A DNA stretch of 64,000 nt from Leisingera sp. ANG1 (GTDB lineage: Bacteria; Pseudomonadota; Alphaproteobacteria; Rhodobacterales; Rhodobacteraceae). The stretch spans positions 36,110 to 100,109 of the forward strand of contig NZ_AFCF02000015.1 of the NCBI RefSeq assembly GCF_000203975.2, in the 5' to 3' direction. This document shows, piece after piece, positions 7,560 through 16,082 of the stretch. Each line of letters opens with the position of its first letter. Position 1 is the first letter of the stretch. The position numbers were made by a program, and so were the translations under genes. The notes under the pieces are model-generated. The model searched no databases. It saw only the letters and a list, made by a program, of their open reading frames with translations, and was not told the origin of the DNA.

Positions 7560-8258
7560 ATGACCAAGGTTGCTCTCTTCACCGCCGCGGGCAGCGGCAT
7601 GGGCGCGGATGCCGCCCGCCACCTTCATTCGCAGGGCTATGAGGTCGCGATCCTGTCGTCCTCCGGCAAGGGCGAGGCGCTGGCGCAGGAGCTGGGCGGG
7701 GTGGGCCACACTGGCTCTAATTTGGAGCAATCCGATCTGCAGGCGCTGGTGGACAAGGCAATGGATCGCTGGGGGCGGATTGATGTGCTGGTCAACTCGG
7801 CCGGCCACGGGCCCAAGGGCGATATCCTGGAGATCAGCGACGACGACTGGCATCTGGGGATGGAATACTACCTGATGAACGTGATCCGCCCGGCGCGGCT
7901 GGTGGCGCCCATCATGGCGGCGCAGGGCAAGGGGTCGATCATCAACATCTCCACCTTTGCGGTGTTTGAGCCGGACCCGCTGTTCCCGACCTCCGGTGTG
8001 TTCCGGGCCGGGCTGGCGAGCTTTGCCAAGCTGTTTGCCGACAAGTTTGCAGGCCAGGGCGTGCGGATGAACAATGTGCTGCCGGGCTTTATCGACAGCC
8101 TGCCGGAGACTGAAGACCGCAAGGCCCGCATTCCGATGGGGCGTTATGGCACTGCGCGCGAGGTGTCTGCGCTGGTGGCCTATCTGGCCTCGGATGATGC
8201 GGGTTATACCACCGGGCAGAACATTCGCGTGGACGGCGGTTTGACCCGCGCAATCTGA
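7560..8258 (+). CDS. SDR-fold oxidoreductase with altered catalytic motif
   Basis: Rossmann-fold short-chain dehydrogenase-like protein of 232 residues. The nucleotide loop TAAGSGMG (8-15), NSAG (79-82) and the C-terminal DDAGYTTGQNIRVDGGLTRA are classical. At the YxxxK position the sequence reads SGVFR (145-149), so the catalytic Tyr and Lys are replaced by Ser and Arg; Ser131 remains. AAAGGAG at 7546-7552 sets the ATG at 7560 rather than 7554. It is probably controlled by the divergent LysR protein. It may be a non-classical reductase or a binding protein. Confidence 0.88.
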   Translation: MTKVALFTAAGSGMGADAARHLHSQGYEVAILSSSGKGEALAQELGGVGHTGSNLEQSDLQALVDKAMDRWGRIDVLVNSAGHGPKGDILEISDDDWHLGMEYYLMNVIRPARLVAPIMAAQGKGSIINISTFAVFEPDPLFPTSGVFRAGLASFAKLFADKFAGQGVRMNNVLPGFIDSLPETEDRKARIPMGRYGTAREVSALVAYLASDDAGYTTGQNIRVDGGLTRAI

Positions 8259-8313
8259 GCCGGGCTGATTGGGAAGCAGGCCCAGCTGTCGGAAAACTCC
8301 TTGGTAGAGCCTG

Positions 8314-9249
8314 TTATCCGCCTTTTGGGTCGATCAGCGGCTTGGCCTTGCCGCGCCGCAGGCCCAGCCGGTGCTCGCGCCAGATCACCAGCACATTGCC
8401 GGCAATCACCAGTGCGGCGCCGGCCAGCATCACCAGCGTCGGCCATTCATCGAACCAGACGTAGCCGATCACGATGGCAAAGATCATCGAGGCATAGTCA
8501 TAAGGCGCCAGCATCGAGGCGGGCGCAAAGCGGTAGGAGGAGGTGACCAGGATCTGTGCCACGCCGCCGACCAGCCCGGCGCTGACCAGCAGCGCGGCGG
8601 TCTGCGCATCCGGCATCACCCAGCCGAAAGGTGCCGTCAGCAGCGCCAGGGCCGAGGCGGTCAGCGAGAAGTAGAACACGATGGCCGCGGTATGCTCCGA
8701 CTGCACCATGCGGCGGATGTGAATCTGCACAAAGCCGCGGGCCACGGTGGCCCCGACCACCAGCAGCACCCCCAGCATGGCACCATCGCCCAGATCGCCG
8801 CCCAGGCGCGGCCAGATCATGATCAGAACGCCCAGAAGGCCGATGGCGACGGCGCTGATCCGCACCAGCCGGATGGTCTCGCCCAGAAACAGTGCCGCCA
8901 GGAGCAGCGTGAAGATCGGTGTGGCATAGCCGATGGCGGTGACCTCCGGCAGCGGCAGCAGCGCCAGCCCCATGAAGGTCATGCCCATCGCCGAGGTGCC
9001 GACCAGTCCGCGCCACACGTGAAACATCGGCTTTTTGGTGATCAGCCCGTGCCGCAGTTCTCCGCGCGCCGCCAGCCAGGCCACGATCACCGGAATGGCA
9101 AAGAAGGAGCGGAAGAACACGGCCTCGCCCGCGGGGACGGTTTCCGAGGTGGCCTTGATGATCCCGGACAATGCGGTGAACAGCGCAATGGCGGTCACTT
9201 TCAAGAGGACCGCCAGCACAGGCCGATGCGATGTTAAGGATTTTGCCAT
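8314..9249 (-). CDS. DMT-superfamily transporter, two EamA domains
   Basis: Inner-membrane drug/metabolite exporter of 311 residues with about ten transmembrane helices in two EamA repeats: first half from VLAVLLKVTAIALFTALSG, second from VVGATVARGFVQIHIRRMV. Each repeat ends with the typical PxxxxxxxxxxxLGE-type segment (FTLLLAALFLGETI; IFAIVIGYVWFDEWP). The start at 9249 fits the family length. It is divergent from matB with 94 bases between. The substrate is unknown; a metabolite of malonate use is conceivable but unsupported. Confidence 0.9.
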   Translation of the reverse strand: MAKSLTSHRPVLAVLLKVTAIALFTALSGIIKATSETVPAGEAVFFRSFFAIPVIVAWLAARGELRHGLITKKPMFHVWRGLVGTSAMGMTFMGLALLPLPEVTAIGYATPIFTLLLAALFLGETIRLVRISAVAIGLLGVLIMIWPRLGGDLGDGAMLGVLLVVGATVARGFVQIHIRRMVQSEHTAAIVFYFSLTASALALLTAPFGWVMPDAQTAALLVSAGLVGGVAQILVTSSYRFAPASMLAPYDYASMIFAIVIGYVWFDEWPTLVMLAGAALVIAGNVLVIWREHRLGLRRGKAKPLIDPKGG

Positions 9250-9343
9250 GGCGCGACCCTGCGCCCAAGCGCCGCAAAGATCAATGGCTTGATTTTGGCT
9301 GGCCAAGCCGCGCAAATGGCGCCGCCAGATGAAGGAGCCGCCG

Positions 9344-10846
9344 ATGTATGACGCCAACCACTTGATCCGCCAGCTGCGCGAGTCCTCGCTGGGGCGCGAG
9401 GAGGATGTTTTTGCCCGGCTCCCGGAGGGCGGCACGGTCACCTTCGGCGCGCTGTTTGCCGGCGCGGAGCGGATGGCGGCAGCCTTGGCGGCCCAGGGGG
9501 TGCAGCCCGGCGACCGGGTGGCGGTGCAGGTCCAGAAAACCATCCAGGCGATTGAGCTGTACCTTGGCACGGTGATGGCGGGCGGCATCTTCCTGCCGCT
9601 CAACACCGCCTATACCGGGCCGGAAGTGGCTTATTTTGTGGGTGACGCCTCTCCGCGCGTGGTGGTCTGTGACCCAGCGAGGCTGGAAGAGATCAGCGCC
9701 ATTGCAGGCGCGGCGCAGGTACTGACACTGGATGCCGCCGGGCAGGGCAGCTTGCGGGATCTGGCGGACGGGCAGGGCGGCTTTGATCCTGTGGCCCGAA
9801 AGGCGGATGATCTTGCGGCGATCCTTTATACCTCCGGCACCACCGGGCGCTCCAAGGGTGCGATGCTGAGCCATGACAATTTGGCCTCCAACTCGCTGAC
9901 GCTGAGGGATTGCTGGCGGTTCACCAAGGACGACGTGCTGATCCATGCGCTGCCGATCTTCCACACACACGGGCTGTTTGTGGCAACCAATGTGGCGCTG
10001 TTTGCCGGCGCCAAGGTGGTGTTTCTGCCGGGGTTCGATGCCGATGCCATTCTTAACGCGATGCCGGCGGCGACCGCGCTGATGGGGGTGCCGACCTTCT
10101 ATACCCGGCTGCTGGCTGACGCGCGGCTGACCAAGGAACGCGCCGCCAAAATGCGGCTTTTCATCTCCGGCTCCGCACCCCTGCTGGTCGATACCCACGA
10201 GCAATGGGAGGCCCGTACCGGGCACCGCATCCTGGAACGCTACGGGATGACTGAAACCAATATGAGCACGTCGAACCCCTATGACGGAGAGCGCCGGGCC
10301 GGCACTGTCGGCTTCCCGCTGCCGGGTGTTGAGGCGCGGGTGATGCGGGACGGGGCTGAGGTGCCGGCCGGAGAGATCGGCGTGCTGGAGGTGCGCGGGG
10401 CCAATGTGTTCCAGGGCTATTGGCAGATGCCGGAGAAAACGGCGGAGGAGCTGCAGCCGGATGGCTGGTTCATCACCGGCGACATGGCAAAGATCGACGC
10501 TGACGGTTATGTCACCATTGTCGGGCGCGAGAAGGATCTGATCATCACCGGCGGATTCAATGTCTATCCCAAGGAGGTGGAGAGCCTGATTGATGACCAG
10601 CCCGGCGTGCTGGAAAGCGCCGTCATTGGCGTGCCGCATCCCGACTTTGGCGAGGCAGTGGTGGCGGTGGTTGTGCCGGAAGGCAAGGGCACCAGCGCTG
10701 AGGCGATCAAGGCGGCTCTGTCCGGGCATTTGGCCAAGTTCAAGCAGCCCAAGGAGATCATCCTGCTGGAGGCCTTGCCGCGCAACACCATGGGCAAGGT
10801 GCAGAAGAAAGCCCTGCGCGAGGCATACGCAGGGCTGTTTGGTTAA
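9344..10846 (+). CDS. matB: Malonyl-CoA synthetase
   Basis: ANL-superfamily ligase converting malonate, ATP and CoA to malonyl-CoA. In the 500-residue product the P-loop YTSGTTGRSKG is at 162-172. The aromatic motif ERYGMTETNM, the hinge DGWFITGDMAKIDADGY and GREKDLIITGGFNVYPKEVE follow, and PRNTMGKVQKK near the end carries the catalytic lysine. GMTETNM is characteristic of MatB. The ATG at 9344 is chosen because AAGGAG ends 8 bases before it and overlaps the alternative ATG at 9329. No malonate decarboxylase or TRAP genes adjoin it. Confidence 0.9.
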   Translation: MYDANHLIRQLRESSLGREEDVFARLPEGGTVTFGALFAGAERMAAALAAQGVQPGDRVAVQVQKTIQAIELYLGTVMAGGIFLPLNTAYTGPEVAYFVGDASPRVVVCDPARLEEISAIAGAAQVLTLDAAGQGSLRDLADGQGGFDPVARKADDLAAILYTSGTTGRSKGAMLSHDNLASNSLTLRDCWRFTKDDVLIHALPIFHTHGLFVATNVALFAGAKVVFLPGFDADAILNAMPAATALMGVPTFYTRLLADARLTKERAAKMRLFISGSAPLLVDTHEQWEARTGHRILERYGMTETNMSTSNPYDGERRAGTVGFPLPGVEARVMRDGAEVPAGEIGVLEVRGANVFQGYWQMPEKTAEELQPDGWFITGDMAKIDADGYVTIVGREKDLIITGGFNVYPKEVESLIDDQPGVLESAVIGVPHPDFGEAVVAVVVPEGKGTSAEAIKAALSGHLAKFKQPKEIILLEALPRNTMGKVQKKALREAYAGLFG

Positions 10847-10856
10847 GCTCTGTTCC

Positions 10857-10898
10857 GTCCGGCCGAAAGGCCGGACTGCGCCCGCCAAGGCAGGCGCA
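10857..10898. terminator. Double hairpin between convergent matB and metal exporter genes
   Basis: A perfect GTCCGGCC-GAAA-GGCCGGAC stem-loop (10857-10876) is followed directly by TGCGCCCGCC/GGCAGGCGCA (10877-10898). There is no strong T-run on either side. It probably ends or insulates both transcripts. Confidence 0.6.
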
Positions 10899-10909
10899 GC
10901 CCTAAGCAC

Positions 10910-11548
10910 TTAGTGCGTGTGCGCTTCTGCGTGTGCCTCTTCCTCGCGCCACTCCCGCACCGCCTGGACCAGGATCTGGAAGGCAGAGCTCAGGAACAGG
11001 CCGCCCATGATGCCGGCCACGATGAGGTCCGGCCAGCCGGTGGCGGTGCCCCAGACCCCCAGGGCGGCAATCATCACCGCCACATTGCCGATCGCATCAT
11101 TGCGCGAGCAGAGCCAGACCGAGCGCACATTGGCGTCCCCGTCCTTGTAGCGCGCCAGCAGCATGACCGAGATCAGGTTGGCCGCCAGCGCCATGAAGCC
11201 GATAACCCCCATGATCTGCGCCTGCGGCACGCCGACGTAAAACACCTGGTACACTGTGGAGCCAAACACCCAGGCGCCCATCAGCAACAGGCTGATGCCC
11301 TTGCCCAGGGCCGCCAGCGCGCGGGTGCGCAGGGTGGCGCCGATCACCGCCAATGAGATGCCATAGGTCAGCGCGTCACCCAGAAAATCCAGCGCGTCCG
11401 CCTTCAGCGCCTGGCTGCCGGACATTTGGCCCGCGCCCATTTCCACCGCGAACATGCCGGCGTTGATGGCGATCACCAGCCAAAGCCTGCGTTTGTAGTC
11501 GTCCGACACCCCGTCGAACCTTGCGTTGTGATTGCAGCAGCCTGCCAT
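10910..11548 (-). CDS. Cation diffusion facilitator-type metal exporter
   Basis: Inner-membrane CDF/ZitB-like transporter of 212 residues, exporting a divalent metal against protons. Helices include the metal-site stretch ALKADALDFLGDALTYGISL (HxxxD replaced by DxxxD) and CSRNDAIGNVAVMIAALGVW, and the tail is His-rich (AHAEAHTH). It is a short form without the usual cytosolic domain. The ATG at 11548 is preceded by AGGACAAGAG. A divergent MerR regulator and an intact MerR-type promoter with 19-bp spacing show metal induction, probably by Zn/Cd/Co. Confidence 0.88.
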   Translation of the reverse strand: MAGCCNHNARFDGVSDDYKRRLWLVIAINAGMFAVEMGAGQMSGSQALKADALDFLGDALTYGISLAVIGATLRTRALAALGKGISLLLMGAWVFGSTVYQVFYVGVPQAQIMGVIGFMALAANLISVMLLARYKDGDANVRSVWLCSRNDAIGNVAVMIAALGVWGTATGWPDLIVAGIMGGLFLSSAFQILVQAVREWREEEAHAEAHTH

Positions 11549-11578
11549 TGCTCTTGTCCTCATTCCTGATTCGATATC

Positions 11579-11609
11579 AATGTAGGGCCTCTAGTCACTA
11601 GAGCATCAA
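11579..11609 (-). promoter_or_regulatory. MerR-type promoter of the CDF exporter (19-bp spacer with operator dyad)
   Basis: Read leftward: -35 TTGATG (11604-11609), a 19-base spacer, -10 TACATT (11579-11584). Inside the spacer is the perfect dyad CTCTAG-N3-CTAGAG (11589-11603). An over-long spacer filled by a dyad is the hallmark of promoters that MerR proteins untwist on metal binding. Confidence 0.85.
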
Positions 11610-11621
11610 GAGGTCATTGCG

Positions 11622-12038
11622 ATGTTTTCCATCGGCCAGCTGTCCAAGGCCACCGGCGTCAAGGTGCCAACCATCCGCTATTATGAGGAAATCGGCCTGC
11701 TGCCGCAGCCGGGCCGCAATGCAGGTAACCAGCGGCGCTACGGGCAGGACGGCATGGAGGCGCTGGGCTTCATCAGACATGCCCGCGACCTTGGGTTCTC
11801 GCTGGAGGACATCAAGGTGATGATGTCGATCGAGGGACAATTGGGAGAGGATTGCTCAGAGGTGCACCGCATCGCCGAGGCGCAGCTGAATGCGGTGCGG
11901 GCGCGGATAACCAGGCTGGAGCGGCTGGCGGGGGAGCTGGAGCGCATCACCCATCTGTGCGGCCACGGTCAGGGCGGAGATTGCAAGGTGCTGTCGGCGC
12001 TGGGCGATCACGGGCAATGCGGCAGCGACCACGGCTGA
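11622..12038 (+). CDS. MerR-family metal-responsive regulator (ZntR/CadR-like)
   Basis: Metal-sensing activator of 138 residues. The MerR HTH is SIGQLSKATGVKVPTIRYYE, followed by the GNQRRYG wing and a dimerisation helix. Cys78 (GEDCSEV) occupies the position of the ZntR dimer-interface cysteine, absent from Cu(I) sensors. Cys113 and Cys121 match the metal loop, with extra His/Cys at the tail (DHGQCGSDHG). This points to Zn/Cd/Pb/Co rather than copper. It is divergent from the exporter it should control; AAGAGG lies 8 bases before the ATG. Confidence 0.9.
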   Translation: MFSIGQLSKATGVKVPTIRYYEEIGLLPQPGRNAGNQRRYGQDGMEALGFIRHARDLGFSLEDIKVMMSIEGQLGEDCSEVHRIAEAQLNAVRARITRLERLAGELERITHLCGHGQGGDCKVLSALGDHGQCGSDHG

Positions 12039-12115
12039 GGAACGAAAAAGGCGAAGCCTGCATCTGCACGCTTCACCCTTGAGAATGCGAATTGGCGCTT
12101 ATTAGAGCCTTACCT

Positions 12116-13216
12116 TCAGCCAATCCGGCCCTGGTTTTCGCCGATCTGGCCGCGATGCAGCAACAGGTGATCGAGGATCACGCAGGCCATCATTGCCTCG
12201 GCCACCGGCACCGCGCGGATGCCGACACAGGGGTCGTGGCGGCCCTTGGTGATCACTTCGGTGGCGGAGCCGTCCTTGCGGATCGACTTGCGCGGGGTGA
12301 GGATTGACGAAGTGGGCTTCACTGCAAAGCGCACCACCACATCCTGCCCGGTGGAAATCCCGCCAAGGATGCCGCCGGCGTGGTTCGAGGAATACTCCGG
12401 CCCGTTTTCACCCATGAAAATCTCATCGGCGTTTTCCGAGCCCTTGAGGCGCGCGGCATTCATGCCTTCGCCGATCTCGACGCCCTTCACGGCGTTGATC
12501 GACATCATCGCGGCGGCCAGATCGGTGTCCAGCTTGCCATAAACCGGCGCGCCGATGCCTGCGGGGACACCCCGGGCAACAACCTCAACCACGGCGCCAA
12601 CGGAATCATGCGCCTTGCGCAGGGCCTGCAGGTAGTCTTCCCATTCCTGCACTGCGCCAGCGTCGGGGATCCAGAAATCATTTTGTTCAATCGCGTCCCA
12701 GTCAAAGCGGCTGCGGTCGATCTCCAGCTCGCCCATTTGGGTCATGTAGCCCTTGATCTCCAGCCCCGGCACCAGTGCCTTGATTGCTTCACGTGCAACA
12801 CCGCCTGCTGCTACCCGCGCCGCGGTCTCGCGCGCCGAGGAGCGGCCGCCGCCGCGGTAGTCGCGGTTGCCGTATTTCTGGAAATAGGTGATGTCGGCGT
12901 GGCCCGGGCGGAAGGTCTGGGAAATCTCGCCGTAGTCCTTGGAGCGCTGGTCGGTGTTCTCGATCATCAGCTGGATCGGGGTGCCGGTGGACATGCCGTC
13001 GAACACGCCGGAGAGGATCTTCACCGCGTCCGGCTCATTGCGCTGGGTGGTATTCTTGTTCTGGCCCGGGCGGCGCTTGTCCAGCCACTGCTGCAGCATT
13101 TCCGGCTCCAGCGGCACGTTCGGCGGGCAGCCGTCGACGGTGGCGCCTAGCGCGGGCCCGTGGCTCTCGCCCCAGGTGGTGACGCGGAAGAGGTGTCCAA
13201 AGCTGTTCATCGACAT
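12116..13216 (-). CDS. aroC: Chorismate synthase
   Basis: Final shikimate-pathway enzyme, converting EPSP to chorismate with reduced FMN. The 366 residues carry the three signatures: [17 protein letters not shown] near the start, [19 protein letters not shown], and [17 protein letters not shown] at the end. The ATG at 13216 (MSMNSFG) follows GGAGACC. It appears monocistronic; the next gene left is convergent merR. FMN dependence links it loosely to the ribH/FMN zone downstream on the map. Confidence 0.97.
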   Translation of the reverse strand: MSMNSFGHLFRVTTWGESHGPALGATVDGCPPNVPLEPEMLQQWLDKRRPGQNKNTTQRNEPDAVKILSGVFDGMSTGTPIQLMIENTDQRSKDYGEISQTFRPGHADITYFQKYGNRDYRGGGRSSARETAARVAAGGVAREAIKALVPGLEIKGYMTQMGELEIDRSRFDWDAIEQNDFWIPDAGAVQEWEDYLQALRKAHDSVGAVVEVVARGVPAGIGAPVYGKLDTDLAAAMMSINAVKGVEIGEGMNAARLKGSENADEIFMGENGPEYSSNHAGGILGGISTGQDVVVRFAVKPTSSILTPRKSIRKDGSATEVITKGRHDPCVGIRAVPVAEAMMACVILDHLLLHRGQIGENQGRIG

Positions 13217-13297
13217 GAGGCGCGGTCTCCTTTGCGGGACGTGCTTAGCGGGCAGGGGCCTGTGCCTCAAGCGGATTCCTCTGCGGCAAAGGGCACA

Positions 13298-13360
13298 GGG
13301 GGCGCTGCCCCCGCCGCCTAGGGCGGCTCCCCCGGGATATTTTCCGCCAGAAGAACATGG
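13298..13360. repeat. Dispersed intergenic repeat, copy 2
   Basis: Hairpin GGGGGC-GCT-GCCCCC (13298-13312), hairpin GCCGCC-TAG-GGCGGC (13313-13327), then CCCCCGGGATATTTTCCGCC and AGAAGAAC. It shares order and core with copies at 1733-1853 and 22434-22500. It lies in the 356-bp gap between aroC and thiB, which otherwise holds the thi promoter and TPP riboswitch. Confidence 0.7.
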
Positions 13361-13418
13361 GATCGGCGCCGGCAGCGGTCCAGTTTGCCTGAAGCGTAGG
13401 TCCTGGCGGGGCTTTGGC

Positions 13419-13447
13419 TTGTCATTGCTGCGGCTGGGGCCTAATGT
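13419..13447 (+). promoter_or_regulatory. Sigma-70 type promoter for the thi riboswitch transcript
   Basis: TTGTCA (13419-13424), 17-base spacer, TAATGT (13442-13447). The aptamer begins within about 10 bases downstream, the expected position for a riboswitch leader. Confidence 0.6.
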
Positions 13448-13451
13448 CCGC

Positions 13452-13528
13452 GCCACCTCGGGGTGCGCGCAAGCGCTGAGATGACACCCGTTGAACCTGA
13501 ACCGGATCACACCGGCGGAGGGAAGGTA
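13452..13528 (+). promoter_or_regulatory. TPP riboswitch (THI element)
   Basis: Contains the conserved blocks CTGAGATGACACCC, GAACCTGA, CCGGATCACACCGGCG and AGGGAAGG in the correct order, closed by GGGGTG/ACACCC pairing. It is 45 bases before thiB, whose AAGGAGG site (13560-13566) is the likely target: thiamine diphosphate binding should hide it or end transcription. Confidence 0.95.
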
Positions 13529-13572
13529 CTGGACAGCCTCCACCCTTGCCCAAAGCCGCAAAGGAGGATGGC

Positions 13573-14550
13573 ATGAAACATCTTGCATTTGCAGCGGGAC
13601 TGCTTGGCGCCTCGGCAGCCTTTGCCGAAACGCCCGAACTCACCGTTTATACCTATGACAGCTTTGTTTCCGACTGGGGCCCGGGCCCGGCAGTGGAAAA
13701 GGCGTTTGAGGAGGTTTGCGGCTGCGACCTGAAACTGGTTGGCGCAGGCGATGGCGCGGCGCTTTTGGCGCGGGTCAAGCTGGAGGGCGAACGCTCGGAC
13801 GCGGACGTGGTTCTGGGGCTGGATACCAACCTGACCGCGGCGGCCAAGGAAACCGGGTTGTTTGCAGAGCATTCCGTGAGCGCCGAGTTTGCGCTGCCGG
13901 TGGAATGGAACGACGCGACCTTTGTGCCGTATGACTGGGGCTACTTTGCCTTTGTCCACAACGCCGATGCCGCGGCGCCCGCGGATTTCAAGGCGCTGGC
14001 CGCCAGCGACACCAAGATCGTGATCCAGGACCCGCGCTCCTCGACACCGGGTCTGGGCCTGCTCTTGTGGGTGAAGGCCGCCTATGGCGACGAGGCGCCG
14101 GAGATTTGGAAGGGCCTGTCTGACAACGTGGTCACCGTGACCAAGGGCTGGTCCGAGGCCTATGGCATGTTCCTGGAAGGGGAGGCCGACATGGTGCTCT
14201 CCTACACCACTTCGCCCGCTTATCACCTGATTGCCGAGGAAGACGGCTCCAAGGCTGCCGCCGCTTTTGATGAGGGGCACTACATGCAGGTGGAAGTTGC
14301 GGCCAAGCTGGCAAACACCAACCAGCCGGAGCTGGCCGACCAGTTCCTGGCCTTCATGGTGTCGGATGCGTTCCAGTCGATCATTCCGACCACCAACTGG
14401 ATGTATCCGGCGGTGACCCCGGCGGCAGGCCTGCCGGAAGGATTCGGCACCCTGATCGCGCCTGAAAAATCGTTGCTGCTGAGCGAAACGGAAGCGGCAG
14501 AAGTGCGCGATGCGGCGCTGGGCGAATGGCTGGACGCGCTCAGCCAGTAA
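13573..14550 (+). CDS. thiB: Thiamine ABC transporter, substrate-binding protein
   Basis: Periplasmic thiamine/TPP-binding protein, 325 residues, with signal peptide [17 protein letters not shown]. The mature start [20 protein letters not shown] is characteristic of ThiB, as are [11 protein letters not shown] and [25 protein letters not shown] lies 6 bases before the ATG at 13573. It is first in the riboswitch-controlled thiBPQ operon and overlaps thiP by 25 bases. Confidence 0.95.
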   Translation: MKHLAFAAGLLGASAAFAETPELTVYTYDSFVSDWGPGPAVEKAFEEVCGCDLKLVGAGDGAALLARVKLEGERSDADVVLGLDTNLTAAAKETGLFAEHSVSAEFALPVEWNDATFVPYDWGYFAFVHNADAAAPADFKALAASDTKIVIQDPRSSTPGLGLLLWVKAAYGDEAPEIWKGLSDNVVTVTKGWSEAYGMFLEGEADMVLSYTTSPAYHLIAEEDGSKAAAAFDEGHYMQVEVAAKLANTNQPELADQFLAFMVSDAFQSIIPTTNWMYPAVTPAAGLPEGFGTLIAPEKSLLLSETEAAEVRDAALGEWLDALSQ

Positions 14551-16082
14551 GCGCCTTTCCCGGAAGCGCCGCTGCCCTGCTGGTGGCGGCGCTGATTCTG
14601 GGGACGCTGGGGGCTGTTGCCCTGCGGGCCGAGGCCGGCACCGGGTTCGGCGTTAGCGACTGGGCGGCGCTGCGGTTCACGCTGACCCAGGCGAGTCTGT
14701 CGGCGCTCTTGAGCGTCGGCCTTGCCATTCCCGTCGCCCGCGGGCTGGCGCGGCGGCGGTTCCCGGGGCGGACGCTGCTGATTGCACTGCTGGGCGCGCC
14801 CTTCATTCTTCCTGTAATTGTTGCGATCCTTGGTCTGTTGGCTGTCTTTGGCCGGGCCGGCTGGCTGAGCCAAGGGTTGATTTTCCTTGGGTTAGAGCCT
14901 GTTCAAATCTACGGGCTGCACGGGGTGGTGCTGGCGCATGTGTTCTTCAACCTGCCGCTGGCGACGCGTCTGATCCTGCAGGGCTGGCAGGAAATTCCTG
15001 CCGAGCGTTTCCGTCTGGCGGCGCAGCTGGATGCCGGGCCGCTGGCGATGTGGCGGCTGCTGGAAGGGCCGATGCTGCGGCGGGTGGCGCCGGGCGCGCT
15101 GGCGGTGGTGTTTGCCATTTGCCTGTCCAGCTTTGCGGTGGCGCTGACCTTGGGCGGCGGCCCGAGGGCGACGACCCTTGAGCTCGCCATCTATCAGGCG
15201 TTCCGCTTTGATTTCGACCTGGGCCGCGCGGCGCTTCTGTCGGGGCTGCAGCTGCTGCTGACCGGTGCCGCCGCGCTGGTGGCGTTGCGGGTGTCGGCGG
15301 GCGAAGGATTTGGGGCCGGGCTTGACCGGGCTGTGCAGCGCTGGGACGGGCAGGGGTTGCTGGCGCGCGGATTGGACGGGTTCTGGATTGTCTTGTCGGC
15401 GGCGTTTTTGCTGCTGCCGCTGGCGGCAATCGTGCTGGCGGGTCTGCCGGGGCTGGCTGCCTTGAAAGGCTCCGTTTGGCAGGCGGCGGGCAACTCGATT
15501 CTGGTTGCCGCGCTCAGCACCGTGATCCTGCTGATGCTGGCCCTGCCGATGGCCGCTGCGGCTGCCGCCGGGCGCAGCGGCATCGCCGAACTTTCGGGTA
15601 TCCTCGGCCTTGCGGCCTCGCCGCTGGTGATCGGCACCGGGTTGTTCATTCTGATCTATCCCATTGCGGACCCGTTTGCGCTGGCGCTGCCGGTGACGGC
15701 GCTGGTCAATGCGGTGATGGCGCTGCCTTTTGCCATGCGCATTCTGGTGCCGCGGGCGCGGGAGGTTCTGGGGCGCTATGGCCGGTTGTCGCTGTCGCTG
15801 GACATGCAGGGATGGGCGTTCGTGCGCCGGGTCTACCTGCCGCGGATGCGGGCACAGACAGGGTTTGCGGCCGGGCTAGCAGCGGCGCTGTCGATGGGCG
15901 ACCTTGGTGTGGTGGCGCTGTTTGCCGATCCGGACTTTGCTACGCTGCCATTGCAGATCTACCGGCTGATGGGCGCTTACCGGATGGAGGCGGCGGCAGG
16001 TGCGGCGCTGCTCTTGCTGATGCTGTCGATGGGCGCATTCTGGATATTGGACCGCGGGGGACGCTGGCATGCTGAGGCTTGA
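14526..16082 (+). CDS. thiP: Thiamine ABC transporter, permease
   Basis: Inner-membrane permease of 518 residues built from two fused binding-protein-dependent permease domains. Each has an EAA-type loop (GWQEIPAERFRLAAQLDAGP and YGRLSLSLDMQGWAFVRRVY). About twelve hydrophobic helices are visible. This double-domain length is typical for ThiP. It overlaps thiB by 25 and thiQ by 14 bases, indicating translational coupling. Confidence 0.93.
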   Translation: MAGRAQPVSAFPGSAAALLVAALILGTLGAVALRAEAGTGFGVSDWAALRFTLTQASLSALLSVGLAIPVARGLARRRFPGRTLLIALLGAPFILPVIVAILGLLAVFGRAGWLSQGLIFLGLEPVQIYGLHGVVLAHVFFNLPLATRLILQGWQEIPAERFRLAAQLDAGPLAMWRLLEGPMLRRVAPGALAVVFAICLSSFAVALTLGGGPRATTLELAIYQAFRFDFDLGRAALLSGLQLLLTGAAALVALRVSAGEGFGAGLDRAVQRWDGQGLLARGLDGFWIVLSAAFLLLPLAAIVLAGLPGLAALKGSVWQAAGNSILVAALSTVILLMLALPMAAAAAAGRSGIAELSGILGLAASPLVIGTGLFILIYPIADPFALALPVTALVNAVMALPFAMRILVPRAREVLGRYGRLSLSLDMQGWAFVRRVYLPRMRAQTGFAAGLAAALSMGDLGVVALFADPDFATLPLQIYRLMGAYRMEAAAGAALLLLMLSMGAFWILDRGGRWHAEA

